A stretch of 64,000 bases of DNA from CANIGN01 sp041391385 (GTDB taxonomy: Bacteria; Bdellovibrionota; UBA2428), in assembly GCA_041391385.1 (NCBI GenBank), contig JAWKOD010000006.1, forward strand, positions 248,001-312,000. Direction: 5' to 3'. The notes beneath the pieces were generated by a model. The model did no database searches. It saw nothing but the letters and a program-made list of their open reading frames with translations, and was not told the origin of the DNA. A program made the translations under genes and the position numbers. Below, piece after piece: positions 37,595-47,720 of this stretch (positions are counted from its first letter, which is position 1; every line of letters starts with the position of its first letter).

Positions 37595-37611
37595 TATGCT
37601 AGAAAAGTCCT

Positions 37612-40212
37612 GTGAAAAGTCCGGATAGAAGTTCTCCCTCATGGCAAACTCCGCTTTATCAACAGTATTGGAAGATAAAAGACGAGGTTCCCGGCACGCT
37701 CTTGTTTTTTCGGCTGGGTGACTTTTATGAACTTTTTGGAGACGATGCCGTCCAGGCGGCTCCCTTGCTTCAGGTGCAACTTACTTCACGCAGCCAAAGC
37801 GCTGAGCCTATTCCGATGTGCGGAATTCCCTATCACGCGTGGGAAAATTATGCGGACAAGATTCTATCGAGTGGATTGAGCATTGCAATTGCTGACCAGA
37901 TAGAGGCTGCGGGAGCTAAAAAGCTAGTGGACCGCGCCGTTGTTAGGATACTCACACCTGGTCTTCCTATTGATCCTACAAAATTGAATTCTAAAAGTTA
38001 TCATTACTTGGCTGTTATCTCTCAGACCGATACTTATGAGATAGTTCTTTTTGATTTTCTTGCACGCAAGTTTTTTCAAGGAGAGTTCTCAGACGATGCG
38101 GCACTTTCTGAGATTCTAAGCAGAACAGATCCTCGTGAAATATTACTCTCGAGCGAAGTCGCTATCGAAGGACTTCCTTCCTTGTCGCGCTACGAAAAAA
38201 AGACTCTTAATTGGGGGCGAGGAAGCGCTTCTTCGATTCTTAAAGATTACCTTGCCTATACTCAGCGTTGGACCACATCTGAAGTTGAGGCTTATCTGCC
38301 AGAGCTGCAATCGCTCCAGGAATTTTCTTCGAATAACGAAGAAGTCTTGCTTTCATCTCAAGTTCGCGAGCAGTGGGATATTCACCCTCATTTGGAAAAT
38401 TTACTCGACGAGTGTGGTTCTGCGGGAGGGAGTCGCCAGTTGAGGGAAATTCTCTCGCGGCCTTTGCTCAAGGTAGAGCGCATCCAAGCTCGCCAAGAGC
38501 TTTTAAAGTATATTCCTGTTAAGAATTTCTTGGAACTCACTCGTGAGCTGTATGATTTAGAGAGACTTGTGGGACGTATCCTTGTGCGAGCCTCTAAGCC
38601 GTATGAACTTTTAAGAGTACGCGATTCTTTAAAAGTACTTCGAAAAATCGACGACTTTTTTAAAGGTGAGTGGAGTGCTTATTTTTATGCACTTAAAGAT
38701 TTTGAAAAACTTCCAGACTGGAAAGCTCTCAGTCCTGAACTTTTGGCTATGGAAAATCTATTCTCAAAAACTTTAGCTGAAGAGGCTACCGTTCAATCCA
38801 GTGTAAGAGATCTCATCTGTGAAGGTATTGATAAGGATTTTGATTCTTTAAAGAACCTTTATTCGAATCTTGAGGAGTGGCTCACAACTTTCGAAGAAAA
38901 GTTAAAAGCCGAAACGGGAATCAATAATCTTAAACTAAGATTTAATCGGGTGGCAGGTTTTTATATCGAAGTCAGCAAGGCGCAAAGTGCAAAGTTCCAA
39001 GTCACTTTGAGCGCAGACAAACTCTTGTAAATGCTGAACGCTATACACATCCTGAACTCAAAGCCCGCGAAGAAGAAATTTTAGGAGCGGAAGACAAGCT
39101 CGATAGACGCGCTCAAGAAATTTTAGAGTCTTTAAGTGAAGATCTTCGAAAAAGCAAACGCTCTTTTAGGGGCCTCAAAAGTGATTTCTTTTTTAGATGC
39201 ACTTTGCGGAGCCGATAGAGCTATTCAAAAACTTGGGGCCTTTGGCACTTGGTCTCAACCAAAGGTCGAAGAGGGGCCTTTTTCGTTTGATATTCGAGAC
39301 GGTAGACACCCCATTATCGAGGCAAGCCAGAGAAGCTTTGTGCCGAATTCCTTGTCCTTGGGCCGAGCTAAAAAACGCATCCTCCTCCTGACAGGGCCTA
39401 ACATGGCGGGGAAATCGACCTTAATGCGTCAAACAGGATTAATCCTCATTTTGGCTCAGGTTGGTCTCAGGGTTCCAGCCGAAAGTTGTGAGCTAAGTCC
39501 CGCTCGTGGATTTTATTCACGCATGGGTTCGAGTGATAAAATCCTCCTGGGGGATTCGACCTTTATGGTTGAGATGAAAGAAATGGCCTTGTTGCTACGA
39601 GAGGCGAATGAGAATTCATTTGTCCTAATGGACGAGGTGGGGCGAGGGACCTCAACTAAAGATGGCTTAGCTTTAGCGAAGGCTTTTTTGGAATATTTTG
39701 CCGAATCGATGCCGGCGCTTACTCTTTTTGCGACTCATTACCATGAGTTAGCTCCTTTTAGTGAGGACTTTGAAAACGTGCTGAATGCTTCGATGTCGAT
39801 TAAGGAATGGAAGGGCGAGCTCATCTTTTTGAGAAAGCTTATCCCTGAAGCAGCGTCGAGTTCTTATGGCCTTCATGTTGCAAAGCTGGCCGGGATTCAC
39901 GCGAAAATTCTCAATCGCGCGCGTTGTTTTCATAATCAAAAAACACTCGAAAAAGACGATTTAGCTCTCAGTGAACTTCCTCTGTTCTCAAAGCCAATTC
40001 CCCTTGTTCAGAGTGCTCTGTTGAAAGAAGACCTAGACTCCAAGTGGGAAGCTAGAATAAAAGATATCAACTTGGATGAATTATCACCCAAAGAAGCGTG
40101 GCTACTGCTAGAATCTTGGAAGATGGGCTCTGATGCGACGCAGGAAGATGGCGAATATGAAAAGCGAGCGAATAGTTCCGGCAACTTGGCAGCTTTCAAG
40201 GAAGAAGTGTAG
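37612..40212 (+). CDS. mutS: DNA mismatch repair protein MutS (two frameshifts)
   Basis: Recognises mismatches and uses ATP to start repair. The N-terminal domain has 'TPLYQQYWKIKDE' and 'LLFFRLGDFYELFGDDA', which includes the Phe-x-Glu mismatch-binding signature as FYELF. The C-terminal ATPase has Walker A 'TGPNMAGKSTLMRQTG', 'LMDEVGRGTSTKDGLAL' and 'LFATHYHELA'. Frame breaks lie near 39000 and in an A run near 39150. The intervening frame encodes 'HFERRQTLVNAERYTHPEL', which is typical MutS, so the gene is whole when repaired (about 867 aa). The start is GTG at 37612. No mutL is nearby. Confidence 0.94.
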
Positions 40213-40223
40213 GGTGAATAGGT

Positions 40224-41261
40224 ATGACCGTATTTGATAAAGTTAAGTCGCTTCTCAGTAATGATGTTGCGATTGATTTAGGAACAGCAAACACACTTGT
40301 GTACGTTAAAAACCAAGGCATCGTTGTGAACGAGCCGAGCGTAGTTGCGATACTCAAGGATAATAGGGGCCAGAAAAAAGTTATTGAAGTGGGCCACGCC
40401 GCTAAAGAAATGCTTGGAAAAACTCCAGGCAATATTCAAGCGATACGCCCCCTTAAAGACGGAGTTATTGCCGACTTTGAAGTGACTCAAGCAATGATCA
40501 AAGAATTAATTGCAAAAGCACTTAAAAAACGAACTCTGATTCGCCCACGCATTATCATCTGTATTCCTTACGGAATTACTGAAGTAGAAAAGCGTGCGGT
40601 AAAAGAAGCTGCTCTTTCTGCCTCAGCCCGTGAAGTTTATTTGATTGAAGAGCCTATGGCGGCGGCCATTGGCGCAGGACTACCGATTACGGAATCAAGC
40701 GGAAACATGGTTGTCGATATCGGCGGTGGAACAACTGACGTTGCTGTTATTAGTTTAGGCGGCATCGTATTTTCAAAATCTGTTCGCGTCGGTGGCGATA
40801 AAATGAATGAGAGTATTCTCAATTACATTCGCCGCAAATATAACCTCGCTATTGGCGAGCGCACAGCCGAGCAAATTAAAATAACAATTGGCAATGCTTA
40901 TCCATCAGGTAAGGAAACTTCTATGGAAGTAAAGGGGCGCGATTTACTCGCAGGAGTCCCAAAAACAATAGAAGTGAGTAGCGATGAAATTCGCGAAGCA
41001 TTAACTGAGACAGTAAATTCAATTGTAGAGGCTGTGAAAATTACTCTCGAAAGAACTCCACCTGAATTGGCTGCAGATATAGTTGATAAAGGCATAGTCA
41101 TGACCGGTGGTGGAAGTCTTCTTAGGAATTTAGATATCCTTCTGCGAGAAGAGACTGGTCTTCCCGTCTTTTTGAGCGAAGATCCACTTTCAGCAGTTGC
41201 TCTAGGTGCAGGTATTGCACTGGAAAACCTTGATTACCTCAAGGGTGTCACTATTGATTAA
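40224..41261 (+). CDS. mreB: Rod shape-determining protein MreB
   Basis: 345 aa actin-family ATPase organising lateral cell-wall synthesis. The phosphate-1 motif is 'VAIDLGTANTLVYVK', phosphate-2 is 'NMVVDIGGGTTDVAVISLGG', and the adenosine motif is 'DKGIVMTGGGSLLRNLD'. The C-terminal 'LSAVALGAGIALENLDYL' is also typical. Full length and intact. It starts 11 bp after mutS; mreC and mreD are not downstream, where a minus-strand FHA gene converges instead. Confidence 0.97.
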   Translation: MTVFDKVKSLLSNDVAIDLGTANTLVYVKNQGIVVNEPSVVAILKDNRGQKKVIEVGHAAKEMLGKTPGNIQAIRPLKDGVIADFEVTQAMIKELIAKALKKRTLIRPRIIICIPYGITEVEKRAVKEAALSASAREVYLIEEPMAAAIGAGLPITESSGNMVVDIGGGTTDVAVISLGGIVFSKSVRVGGDKMNESILNYIRRKYNLAIGERTAEQIKITIGNAYPSGKETSMEVKGRDLLAGVPKTIEVSSDEIREALTETVNSIVEAVKITLERTPPELAADIVDKGIVMTGGGSLLRNLDILLREETGLPVFLSEDPLSAVALGAGIALENLDYLKGVTID

Positions 41262-41274
41262 ATTGATTTCTTAA

Positions 41275-42357
41275 TTAGAACGGAGTACTCGTTTGTCCGT
41301 TTAAGAAAGAAGAGAGTCGAGCTTTAATCAGTTTTTCTCTATTCGTTACGGAATTGAGTTGAGATTCGAGTTTCTTTTGAAGACCTTCTTTTTGTTCTTC
41401 TGCAAGATCTCGTGAGTTTATCATTTTTTCATTGAGCGCTTTTTTTACGTTGTTGTAATGAGCTGTTGTAGCGTCGATTGCGTCTATTTCAAGGGCATCT
41501 TTTACACGATTACTTTCGGTTCTTTTGTATTCTGTTTTTAGTTTAGAGAGGGTACTTAAAAGCGCTGCTTCTTTGTAGGGGTCGTAAGTTTCGAGCACTT
41601 CTTGAGCGTTAAACTCAGTTTTAATCTTTTCACTGTTTACTACTTTAACTGAAGTCGGTGGAGTGGGGTTACTCGGTGCTCGAGAGACAGGGGTGCTGGC
41701 CGGCTGACGTGTTGCAGGGATGGACGGCGTGTATACGTCATTTTGTTGCTTCACTGAAAGTAAAAAGGCAAAAAGACCAAGCGAAACAGCTGTTGTAATA
41801 ATGAGTTTTTCGCTTCCAATTCTTTCGTGCAATTTTTGAATGGGGCCTGCTGTTTTGATTTTGCTTTGGGCCTCGTTTGAAGGTGCCTTTGTTAATACTG
41901 CTGGTGGCAGCTGAGGCTGGGGACGTTTTTCTAAGTTAAGTGGAGCATTGAGGTGAATGTCTACGTGCTCGTCAATGGCTGTTTTTTCGAGAAGAGATTC
42001 AGGTGTTTCAAACCCCGTTTCATTTGTTTCGTTTGAGTTGACTTTTAATTCCCCTGTAAAGGTGATGACGGTGGATTCCTTCGAACGAATTCTAAAGCTT
42101 TGTGCGCCCATCGTTATTTCATCATCTATATTGAGTTCCATAGGAACTTTTGGAGGAATCTTCTTTTTGTTTATGAAGGTGCCGTTTGTGGAGCCTAAGT
42201 CCATCACGAAAAGCTTTCCACTTGCTACATAAAACTTACCGTGAATTCCGCTTAAAAGTTCGTCGCCAAGAATAAGGTCTCCTTGACGTCTGCCAACCTG
42301 GCATTCGCCCTCTATCTTGTACTCTTTCGAGGTATCATAGAGTAAATAAAACCTCAT
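41275..42357 (-). CDS. FHA-domain membrane protein
   Basis: About 360 aa from the ATG at 42357 (MRFYLLYDTSKEY); an in-frame TTG at 42396 would add 13 residues and has no better RBS. The N-terminal forkhead-associated domain is clear: 'CQVGRRQGDLILGDELLSGIHGK' is split by the usual GR..S..H pattern, then 'DLGSTNGTFINKKKI'. FHA domains bind phosphothreonine peptides. A single transmembrane helix follows at about residues 190-205 (IITTAVSLGLFAFLL). The C-terminal half is Pro/Ser-rich and then helical/coiled (LEEQKEGLQKKLESQL-like). It is probably a phosphosignalling scaffold; the partner kinase is not in the window. Confidence 0.85.
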   Translation of the reverse strand: MRFYLLYDTSKEYKIEGECQVGRRQGDLILGDELLSGIHGKFYVASGKLFVMDLGSTNGTFINKKKIPPKVPMELNIDDEITMGAQSFRIRSKESTVITFTGELKVNSNETNETGFETPESLLEKTAIDEHVDIHLNAPLNLEKRPQPQLPPAVLTKAPSNEAQSKIKTAGPIQKLHERIGSEKLIITTAVSLGLFAFLLSVKQQNDVYTPSIPATRQPASTPVSRAPSNPTPPTSVKVVNSEKIKTEFNAQEVLETYDPYKEAALLSTLSKLKTEYKRTESNRVKDALEIDAIDATTAHYNNVKKALNEKMINSRDLAEEQKEGLQKKLESQLNSVTNREKLIKARLSSFLNGQTSTPF

Positions 42358-42544
42358 ACTGAGTTTTCGGCTCGATTTTTGAGTAAAAAAGCTCAAAATT
42401 GCTACTCACATGTCAGTAATTTGGGCAGCTGTCTAAAAGTTCTACGACAATTTTTGTCATTCCAGGAAAAAGTGAGCTTCTTGAAATTCTGGTAAATCGT
42501 AAAAATTCAGAGAGATACAGGCAATTGTTAAGACTTTGTTAAAA

Positions 42545-42562
42545 TTGGCATTGATCCTGCAT
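42545..42562 (+). promoter_or_regulatory. Candidate sigma-54 (-24/-12) promoter
   Basis: TTGGCATTGATCCTGCAT matches the sigma-54 pattern TGGCA-N7-TGCW, with exactly ten bases between the GG and GC doublets. It lies about 90 bp upstream of the outer-membrane protein start at 42650, with no gene in between. A small CCGC/GCGG hairpin at about 42586-42598 lies in the predicted leader. Confidence 0.4.
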
Positions 42563-42649
42563 ATATTGTTTCGAAAAGTTTAAGACCGCAAAAAGCGGCA
42601 TTAAAGACTTAGAAATAAAAAGCCCTATATATCTTAAGGAGGTACGTAA

Positions 42650-43801
42650 ATGGAAGGTGCAAAAATTATAAGAAATATCGCTCTCGTGGGAGCATTCTGG
42701 ACAGGAGTTACAATCCTTGTAACAGAAGCAAACGCTCAAAGTAGTGTTTATGATTCTGAAGGAGCGAAATCAGTTTCAATAAGTCCAGGAATGAATCCTG
42801 GAACTGTTCCTCAAGCTGAAATCAATGTAGATGCAGGTGGCACTTCAGCTCAAGACGGAACTGCGAACTCAGGAGGAGTTCAGGTTCAAAACGTAACAGT
42901 ACAAGCTCAAGCAGCAGCAGAATCTGAAGCGCAAAATTCAACATCCAATGCAGCAGAAGCTATCAATAGAGCACGAACAGACGCAGAACTTTCGAACAAC
43001 GCTTTATTGCTTCAACAAATAGAATTAGATCGCCTAAAAGCTGAACAAAAAAGAATTTCAGCAATTAATCAATTTGGTGATCACTTAAATCAACCCACGA
43101 CGTTACCAGCACCTGTGCCTGCAAGTCCTTGTGGATTAGGCCCCTGCGTAACTCCATCTGCTCCTTTAATTGAAAACAACAACACGATCATCAACGATTC
43201 TCCTATAGGCAAGAGTGCATCTGTAGAAATTGAAGAAGAAGTAAGCAACGGAAGTAGCTTTAAAGATACAAAATGGGGAATCTCTCCCTTGTTAGGTATG
43301 AGATGGTTTGACGCCAAGACTATGGCGAACGTTACGAACACTTTTGTTCTCGGTGCAGCCTTAACAGCAGATGTTAACAACTGGGTAACAGCTGAGGGTT
43401 CATTTATCTACGGACAAGATCAACTCGCAGGCTTTTCTTGCCTCGGTGGCTGTGGATACTGGAACGAAACAACACGCGACACTTACGAAATTGGTGTTGG
43501 AGCTAAACTCGGGCCTCACATGAATGGATTTCGTCCTTACCTTGCCTTGGGTCTTGGATACTTGATGCAGAACTACGACTTTATCAACGGTAGCGTGACC
43601 ACAAACAACATAACGGGCAACATCGGTGGTGGTGTAGACTTCGAAATTGCTAAAAACTTTGCAATCGGCGCGAGAGCCGATTACCAAACCCTCTTTGGTG
43701 GAAACAACAACAATTTGGCCGGTGGATTTACTATGGATCAAGTTTACGGTGACCGATCTGATCGCTACCGCCTCGGCGCTACAGCGACAGTTATGTTCTA
43801 A
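42650..43801 (+). CDS. Outer-membrane beta-barrel protein, 383 aa
   Basis: AAGGAGG at 42639-42645 precedes the ATG. The signal peptide ends at 'VTEANAQSS'. Residues about 60-130 are Ala/Gln/Glu-rich and helical (QAAAESEAQNSTSNAAEAINRA), possibly a coiled coil. A short Pro/Cys segment (VPASPCGLGPCVTPSAP) follows. The C-terminal 190 residues alternate in a barrel pattern ('WGISPLLGMRWFD', 'GFRPYLALGLGYLMQNYDF', 'RADYQTLFGG') and end in Phe (RLGATATVMF), the classic outer-membrane insertion signal. It looks like an OmpA-like eight-stranded porin fold with a periplasmic or exposed helical N-domain. Function unknown. A strong terminator follows. Confidence 0.82.
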   Translation: MEGAKIIRNIALVGAFWTGVTILVTEANAQSSVYDSEGAKSVSISPGMNPGTVPQAEINVDAGGTSAQDGTANSGGVQVQNVTVQAQAAAESEAQNSTSNAAEAINRARTDAELSNNALLLQQIELDRLKAEQKRISAINQFGDHLNQPTTLPAPVPASPCGLGPCVTPSAPLIENNNTIINDSPIGKSASVEIEEEVSNGSSFKDTKWGISPLLGMRWFDAKTMANVTNTFVLGAALTADVNNWVTAEGSFIYGQDQLAGFSCLGGCGYWNETTRDTYEIGVGAKLGPHMNGFRPYLALGLGYLMQNYDFINGSVTTNNITGNIGGGVDFEIAKNFAIGARADYQTLFGGNNNNLAGGFTMDQVYGDRSDRYRLGATATVMF

Positions 43802-43880
43802 AAATAGCACAATAGAGCGCCCGCTCTCTAAAACGGGTGGCCGCTCAAAGATTTAGTGAGAGCACCTTCTCCCTCTTCTC

Positions 43881-43927
43881 GAAGCCAGAGTTTCCCAGGA
43901 TGGGAGATTCTGGCTTCAACTTTTTTA
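43881..43927 (+). terminator. Rho-independent terminator
   Basis: Arms gaagccaga and tctggcttc, with an inner tccca/tggga pair, form a long hairpin at 43881-43919, followed by aactttttta. It ends the outer-membrane protein transcript and can also serve the convergent gene. Confidence 0.85.
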
Positions 43928-43935
43928 TTAAGTGA

Positions 43936-44574
43936 TTAGTGGTTGCTGCCAGCTCTGGGAGCGTAGTCAACATATCCTAGTCGAGGGAGTACGACGGCTT
44001 GAGTAAGAGCGCCGACGCTAACCAGACCAATGTCTCTTGAGATTTTAGAGTAAGCGTAGGCTCTTGGAAGTAAAAATTCTTTTAAGGCATCAAGGAGATA
44101 TCGATAAGAATAATCTTTGGGTTTGTTTTTTACTTGGAAAGCTTTCCAGTTTTCACCTGGGCTTAAATTAAAATTATACCTTTTAGAAAACCCATCAGAT
44201 TTGAATTTTCCTAAAATAACATCGGCAATTTTAAAATTTAAAACACTTTGATCCTCAAACTCAAAAACGAGTTCTTCTGCTTTTATTGAGAGGTGGGGAA
44301 GTTCGGGCAGTTTTGAGAGAAGTTGAAGAATTTCTTTTTTGTCCTCTTTGCTGAGTTTTTCTGAGAGAGAGTCCACGTAAAATTGTGGGCCTTTTTTTCT
44401 GTAAGCCTTGCGTGCTCTTTCGTAGCGATCAACAACGTTTTGCATAAGAGGCAGAGCTTTTTCGAGATCTCCTTTTTCAAGCACATCAGGGAGTAGTGTT
44501 TTAGCGTATGATTTTTGACTGCAGATAAAGCTAAAGAGTAGAGCTGAAATAGCAATAAATCTTAGAGCTCTCAT
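43936..44574 (-). CDS. Hypothetical exported protein, 212 aa
   Basis: Signal peptide MRALRFIAISALLFSFICSQKSYA precedes KTLLPDVLEKGD. The mature protein begins with an amphipathic helical region (EKALPLMQNVVDRYERARKAYRK) and then a beta-rich part (AEELVFEFEDQSVLNFKIADVI). It ends with 'PRAYAYSKISRDIGLVSVGA'. No cysteine in the mature part and no known motif. Convergent with the outer-membrane protein gene across a shared terminator. Function unknown. Confidence 0.65.
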   Translation of the reverse strand: MRALRFIAISALLFSFICSQKSYAKTLLPDVLEKGDLEKALPLMQNVVDRYERARKAYRKKGPQFYVDSLSEKLSKEDKKEILQLLSKLPELPHLSIKAEELVFEFEDQSVLNFKIADVILGKFKSDGFSKRYNFNLSPGENWKAFQVKNKPKDYSYRYLLDALKEFLLPRAYAYSKISRDIGLVSVGALTQAVVLPRLGYVDYAPRAGSNH

Positions 44575-44639
44575 AGTTTAATTTTAGCACCCTCCAAACT
44601 AGAGAAGTGTTAGCTTTTTGTTAAGAACTCGAGTGAAGT

Positions 44640-45143
44640 TTATTTTCCAGCTTGGCTACGACGGGCAGCTTCTCTATCCATTTGGAAGAGTCCCACAGGG
44701 GTGCTGCCAACAAGTTTAAGTTGTCCAATAAGGTCTTGAACAATGTTTTCTTCTTCTACTTGCTCATCCAAGAACCACTTCAAAAAGGATTGAGTTGGAT
44801 AGTCTTTGTGCTTGGCCGCAAGTTCGTAGATGTTGATGATTGATTCTGAGACAGCTTGCTCTTGCGCAAGGCTTGCTTCAAATGCTTCGATGGGACCTTT
44901 GTATTGAATAACAGGTTTAGGGATTTCATTAAGCACGAGGGTGCCATTGCGATTAAAAATATACTGCACGAATTTTTTAGCATGCTCGAGTTCTTCATTC
45001 CCTTGAAGTCGCATCCAACTTGAAAATCCAGGGTAGGAGGAGTGTTCAAAAAAAGCCGACATTCCAAGGTAGGTATAGGCCGAGTGGAGTTCTACGCTGA
45101 TTTGGTTGTTAAGAGCTTTTTCGACTTCCGTGTGTAATTTCAT
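44640..45143 (-). CDS. ftnA: Ferritin (FtnA type)
   Basis: 167 aa non-haem ferritin storing iron. The four-helix-bundle ligands are visible: Glu in 'NNQISVELHSAYTYLG', the Glu-x2-His pair in 'LQGNEELEHAKKFVQY', 'EASLAQEQAVSESIINIYELA', and 'SFLKWFLDEQVEEENIVQDL'. No haem-binding Met of the bacterioferritin type is apparent. Full length. A single gene with its own short upstream region. Confidence 0.93.
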   Translation of the reverse strand: MKLHTEVEKALNNQISVELHSAYTYLGMSAFFEHSSYPGFSSWMRLQGNEELEHAKKFVQYIFNRNGTLVLNEIPKPVIQYKGPIEAFEASLAQEQAVSESIINIYELAAKHKDYPTQSFLKWFLDEQVEEENIVQDLIGQLKLVGSTPVGLFQMDREAARRSQAGK

Positions 45144-45220
45144 GCTTTATAGAATACGGCAGCTTTATATGAGGGACAACTTCTATAAATAAAAAAAAAT
45201 TAATTTAAAGAACAGGGAAC

Positions 45221-46480
45221 TTACTGCAGGTAAACTTTTATTTTTCTGAGTTCATACTTTAAAGCGTGAATAAGGGGGTAAGTATCGTCTGGAGTATCCT
45301 CTCCTGTATAAATCGCGCGTGTTCCTCGAATGCAAAGCCCCGTAATAACACTTTGTTTCCAGTTGGGTACTTCTATTCCGTTGTTGTATTTTCCCATCAC
45401 GGGAGTTTTAACGGCCCCATCTAAATTTGTTGAAAGGTTAGCTAAATTGTCTTCGTTGTCGGTACTCATGTAATTGCCGTCTGCAGTGGCGACTATGTTT
45501 TGACGGTAGAGTCCAAAGCTGAACTTAAAGGGATTGGGCTGTGAGGAAGGAGTAAAATCTCCATCTGTTGAATTTCTGCCCGGGAAGAATTGAAATCCAA
45601 GGTTTTCAATATCGTCGAGTGGAAGAAGAAGTGAGGCAAAGGCGTTGGCTCGTGTTGCAAAAAGTTGGGATGGGCCGGAACCTGTTACAGTTGAGCCTGA
45701 TCCGTAGGGACCAATTGGATTTATCGTTCGAGTTTCATAAGGGCGCATTTCGCCTCGTTCAAAAAACCATAACCCTGTGAGGAAATATTTACTTTTTTCA
45801 GCCGAGGATAAACCACTTAAGCTTGAATCACTTGTAATTTTGAAGCCGACAGTGTTTGGATTGCTGATATTACAGGTATTGGGACTTCCCGCATAAGTAA
45901 TTTCTGTTTCATTCGTTCTATCCCAATAAAAATAACCTGAGTCAGGGTTGAACAGGAGTGGGGCTGTTCTTACAGATATTTGGAGGGAGTCATTGTTAAT
46001 TAAAGAGTAGTTTTTATCGTCGGGAATAGTAGTGCTGTTACTAAAGTAAAGTTGCAGTGCCTGAATCACCATGGGAAGTCCACTGGCACTAGTACGCCCC
46101 GTAGTTTCTTCGAGTGTCGTTAAAACATCTTCTTCGTCGCCAGAAAGAGCCGTGGACGAGTACAGGGGTTTGCGACAAGTAACCGCGCTATCAAATCCAG
46201 AACCCGTTACTCTTTCATTTGAGAAGCAAAATGTTTCACCTTTAGTGCCACTTCCGTAACCTTGGATAGCGGTTGAGTTTGGGTATTTTTTGTCAGCAAA
46301 AACAGTATTTATGCTTTGTTTTTTTTCTGTCTTAATAGCAACTGTTTCAGTGATTGAGTCTCCACCTGTTGTTAAGCTTGAGGGGGGACTACTGATACTG
46401 TTTTCACTTCCTGGCGTGCTCACGAGTCCTTGTTGAAAGCAAGCTGTTAAGAAAAGCAAGGGCCAGAGTTTCAGTTTCAC
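45221..46480 (-). CDS. Putative lipoprotein, 419 aa, paralogue of the upstream gene
   Basis: Type II signal peptide with lipobox: MKLKLWPLLFLTAC, lipidated Cys14. A Ser/Thr/Gly linker follows (SSPPSSLTTGGDSITET). The body shares ordered segments with the product of 46491-47720: 'GETFCFSNER' versus 'RNFCFSNEEW', 'GLPMVIQALQLYFSN' versus 'GLHSVFISALQFNFKN', 'FLTGLWFFERG' versus 'FLLSGISSFERG', and 'WKQSVITGLCIRGTR' versus 'WQQSFITKFCIKGKR'. Conserved cysteines are retained. No known family. A 10-bp gap to the paralogue implies one transcript with it. Confidence 0.75.
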   Translation of the reverse strand: MKLKLWPLLFLTACFQQGLVSTPGSENSISSPPSSLTTGGDSITETVAIKTEKKQSINTVFADKKYPNSTAIQGYGSGTKGETFCFSNERVTGSGFDSAVTCRKPLYSSTALSGDEEDVLTTLEETTGRTSASGLPMVIQALQLYFSNSTTIPDDKNYSLINNDSLQISVRTAPLLFNPDSGYFYWDRTNETEITYAGSPNTCNISNPNTVGFKITSDSSLSGLSSAEKSKYFLTGLWFFERGEMRPYETRTINPIGPYGSGSTVTGSGPSQLFATRANAFASLLLPLDDIENLGFQFFPGRNSTDGDFTPSSQPNPFKFSFGLYRQNIVATADGNYMSTDNEDNLANLSTNLDGAVKTPVMGKYNNGIEVPNWKQSVITGLCIRGTRAIYTGEDTPDDTYPLIHALKYELRKIKVYLQ

Positions 46481-46490
46481 GTCACATCCT

Positions 46491-47720
46491 TTAATTTGTA
46501 ATTTTTATGCGTGGAGATTTAAGCTCAAAATGCATGGCTTTAATGAGAGGGGTCCAGCCTGTTTTTTCTTTTCTTTTTCCTTTGATACAAAACTTAGTAA
46601 TAAAGGACTGCTGCCAATCGGGAATTTCGTTTCCGTCTTTATCGTAAGCTCCAAAGGCGGGTGTTGTGACGACGTTTCCGATACTAGAGCTCGTTGCGTA
46701 GTAACCAAAACTATTCACAGCTGCACTCTTGGCTCCTGTGAGACGACCGCTACTTACAACCTGGCTTGGAAATTGTCGATGTCCCAGACGTAGAGCATTG
46801 GTTGTGATGTTTTTATAGATAACGGGAACAAGAAGTGAGTGCCAGACACTTACTTTGTCGGCAATAAGATTGCAGAGAAAGCCTTGCCCGGTGCTAGGGT
46901 CTACACATTCTGTGGCTTCATAGGTACGGTTCTCAGAAGTTCCCTCACCAAAAATTTTTTTCTTTCCACGCTCAAAAGAAGAAATTCCTGAGAGAAGAAA
47001 GCGATTTGTAGATTGGTCTGTGACTTCAAAGCCGACTGCGTCTTGGTCGTCGATATTACAATCACCTGATCCGTAGTTATAACCATTTTTTTCAACGACA
47101 ACAGGGTTTCCGGTTGTGGAGTTAAATGAGATTTTTGATTTTTCAATATACGCTGACTCAAAGAAAACTTCGGAGTAGTTGCCGCCGTTCGCTTCGGGAG
47201 CATTTTTAAAATTAAATTGTAAAGCACTAATGAATACAGAATGGAGGCCAGAGTTAGAGTTTTGAACGCTTTTAATATGAGATACAACGCTGCTTTCGGC
47301 TTTGATGCAGGAAGGATAAAGTCGTGAGCCAGAATCGCTTTTCCACTCTTCGTTTGAAAAACAGAAGTTACGGCCGTTCGTGGTATCGACATATTTAATG
47401 GGAACCATGGGAGCAGATGTGCTGCTTGTGGTTGTAGAGGCTGCAAGGTCGCGTGAGTATTCTTTCAAAGATAAATCTGCAAATCCGGGTATAAAGTAAA
47501 AACTTGCATTTTCGTCGCTTGGCCAACTTGGAGATCGGTATCTCATGGAAACAGCTGAGATATTTGTTCCAGTTCCAGTGGAGGAAGATCCGCCGTCACT
47601 GCCTGTAGTGCTTCCGCTTGGAGGAACTGAAGATAATCCAGTGCTGCTTTTTTTCAAGCCTCCACCACTTTGAGTGCAGGATATTACAAAAGAAATAAGC
47701 AATAGGAGGTGTAACCTCAT
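46491..47720 (-). CDS. Putative lipoprotein, about 409 aa, paralogue of the downstream gene
   Basis: I start it at the ATG at 47720, giving MRLHLLLLISFVISCTQSGGG, a lipoprotein signal peptide with the lipidated Cys15. A longer in-frame extension to 47897 has no lipoprotein signal and covers the rimP leader. A Gly/Ser linker (SGSTTGSDGGSSSTGTG) leads to a body that matches its neighbour throughout, including 'NFCFSNEEW', 'YGSGDCNIDDQDAVGFEV' and the C-terminal 'GNEIPDWQQSFITKFCIKG'. Likely a tandem duplication. Surface or periplasmic location inferred; function unknown. Confidence 0.75.
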   Translation of the reverse strand: MRLHLLLLISFVISCTQSGGGLKKSSTGLSSVPPSGSTTGSDGGSSSTGTGTNISAVSMRYRSPSWPSDENASFYFIPGFADLSLKEYSRDLAASTTTSSTSAPMVPIKYVDTTNGRNFCFSNEEWKSDSGSRLYPSCIKAESSVVSHIKSVQNSNSGLHSVFISALQFNFKNAPEANGGNYSEVFFESAYIEKSKISFNSTTGNPVVVEKNGYNYGSGDCNIDDQDAVGFEVTDQSTNRFLLSGISSFERGKKKIFGEGTSENRTYEATECVDPSTGQGFLCNLIADKVSVWHSLLVPVIYKNITTNALRLGHRQFPSQVVSSGRLTGAKSAAVNSFGYYATSSSIGNVVTTPAFGAYDKDGNEIPDWQQSFITKFCIKGKRKEKTGWTPLIKAMHFELKSPRIKITN

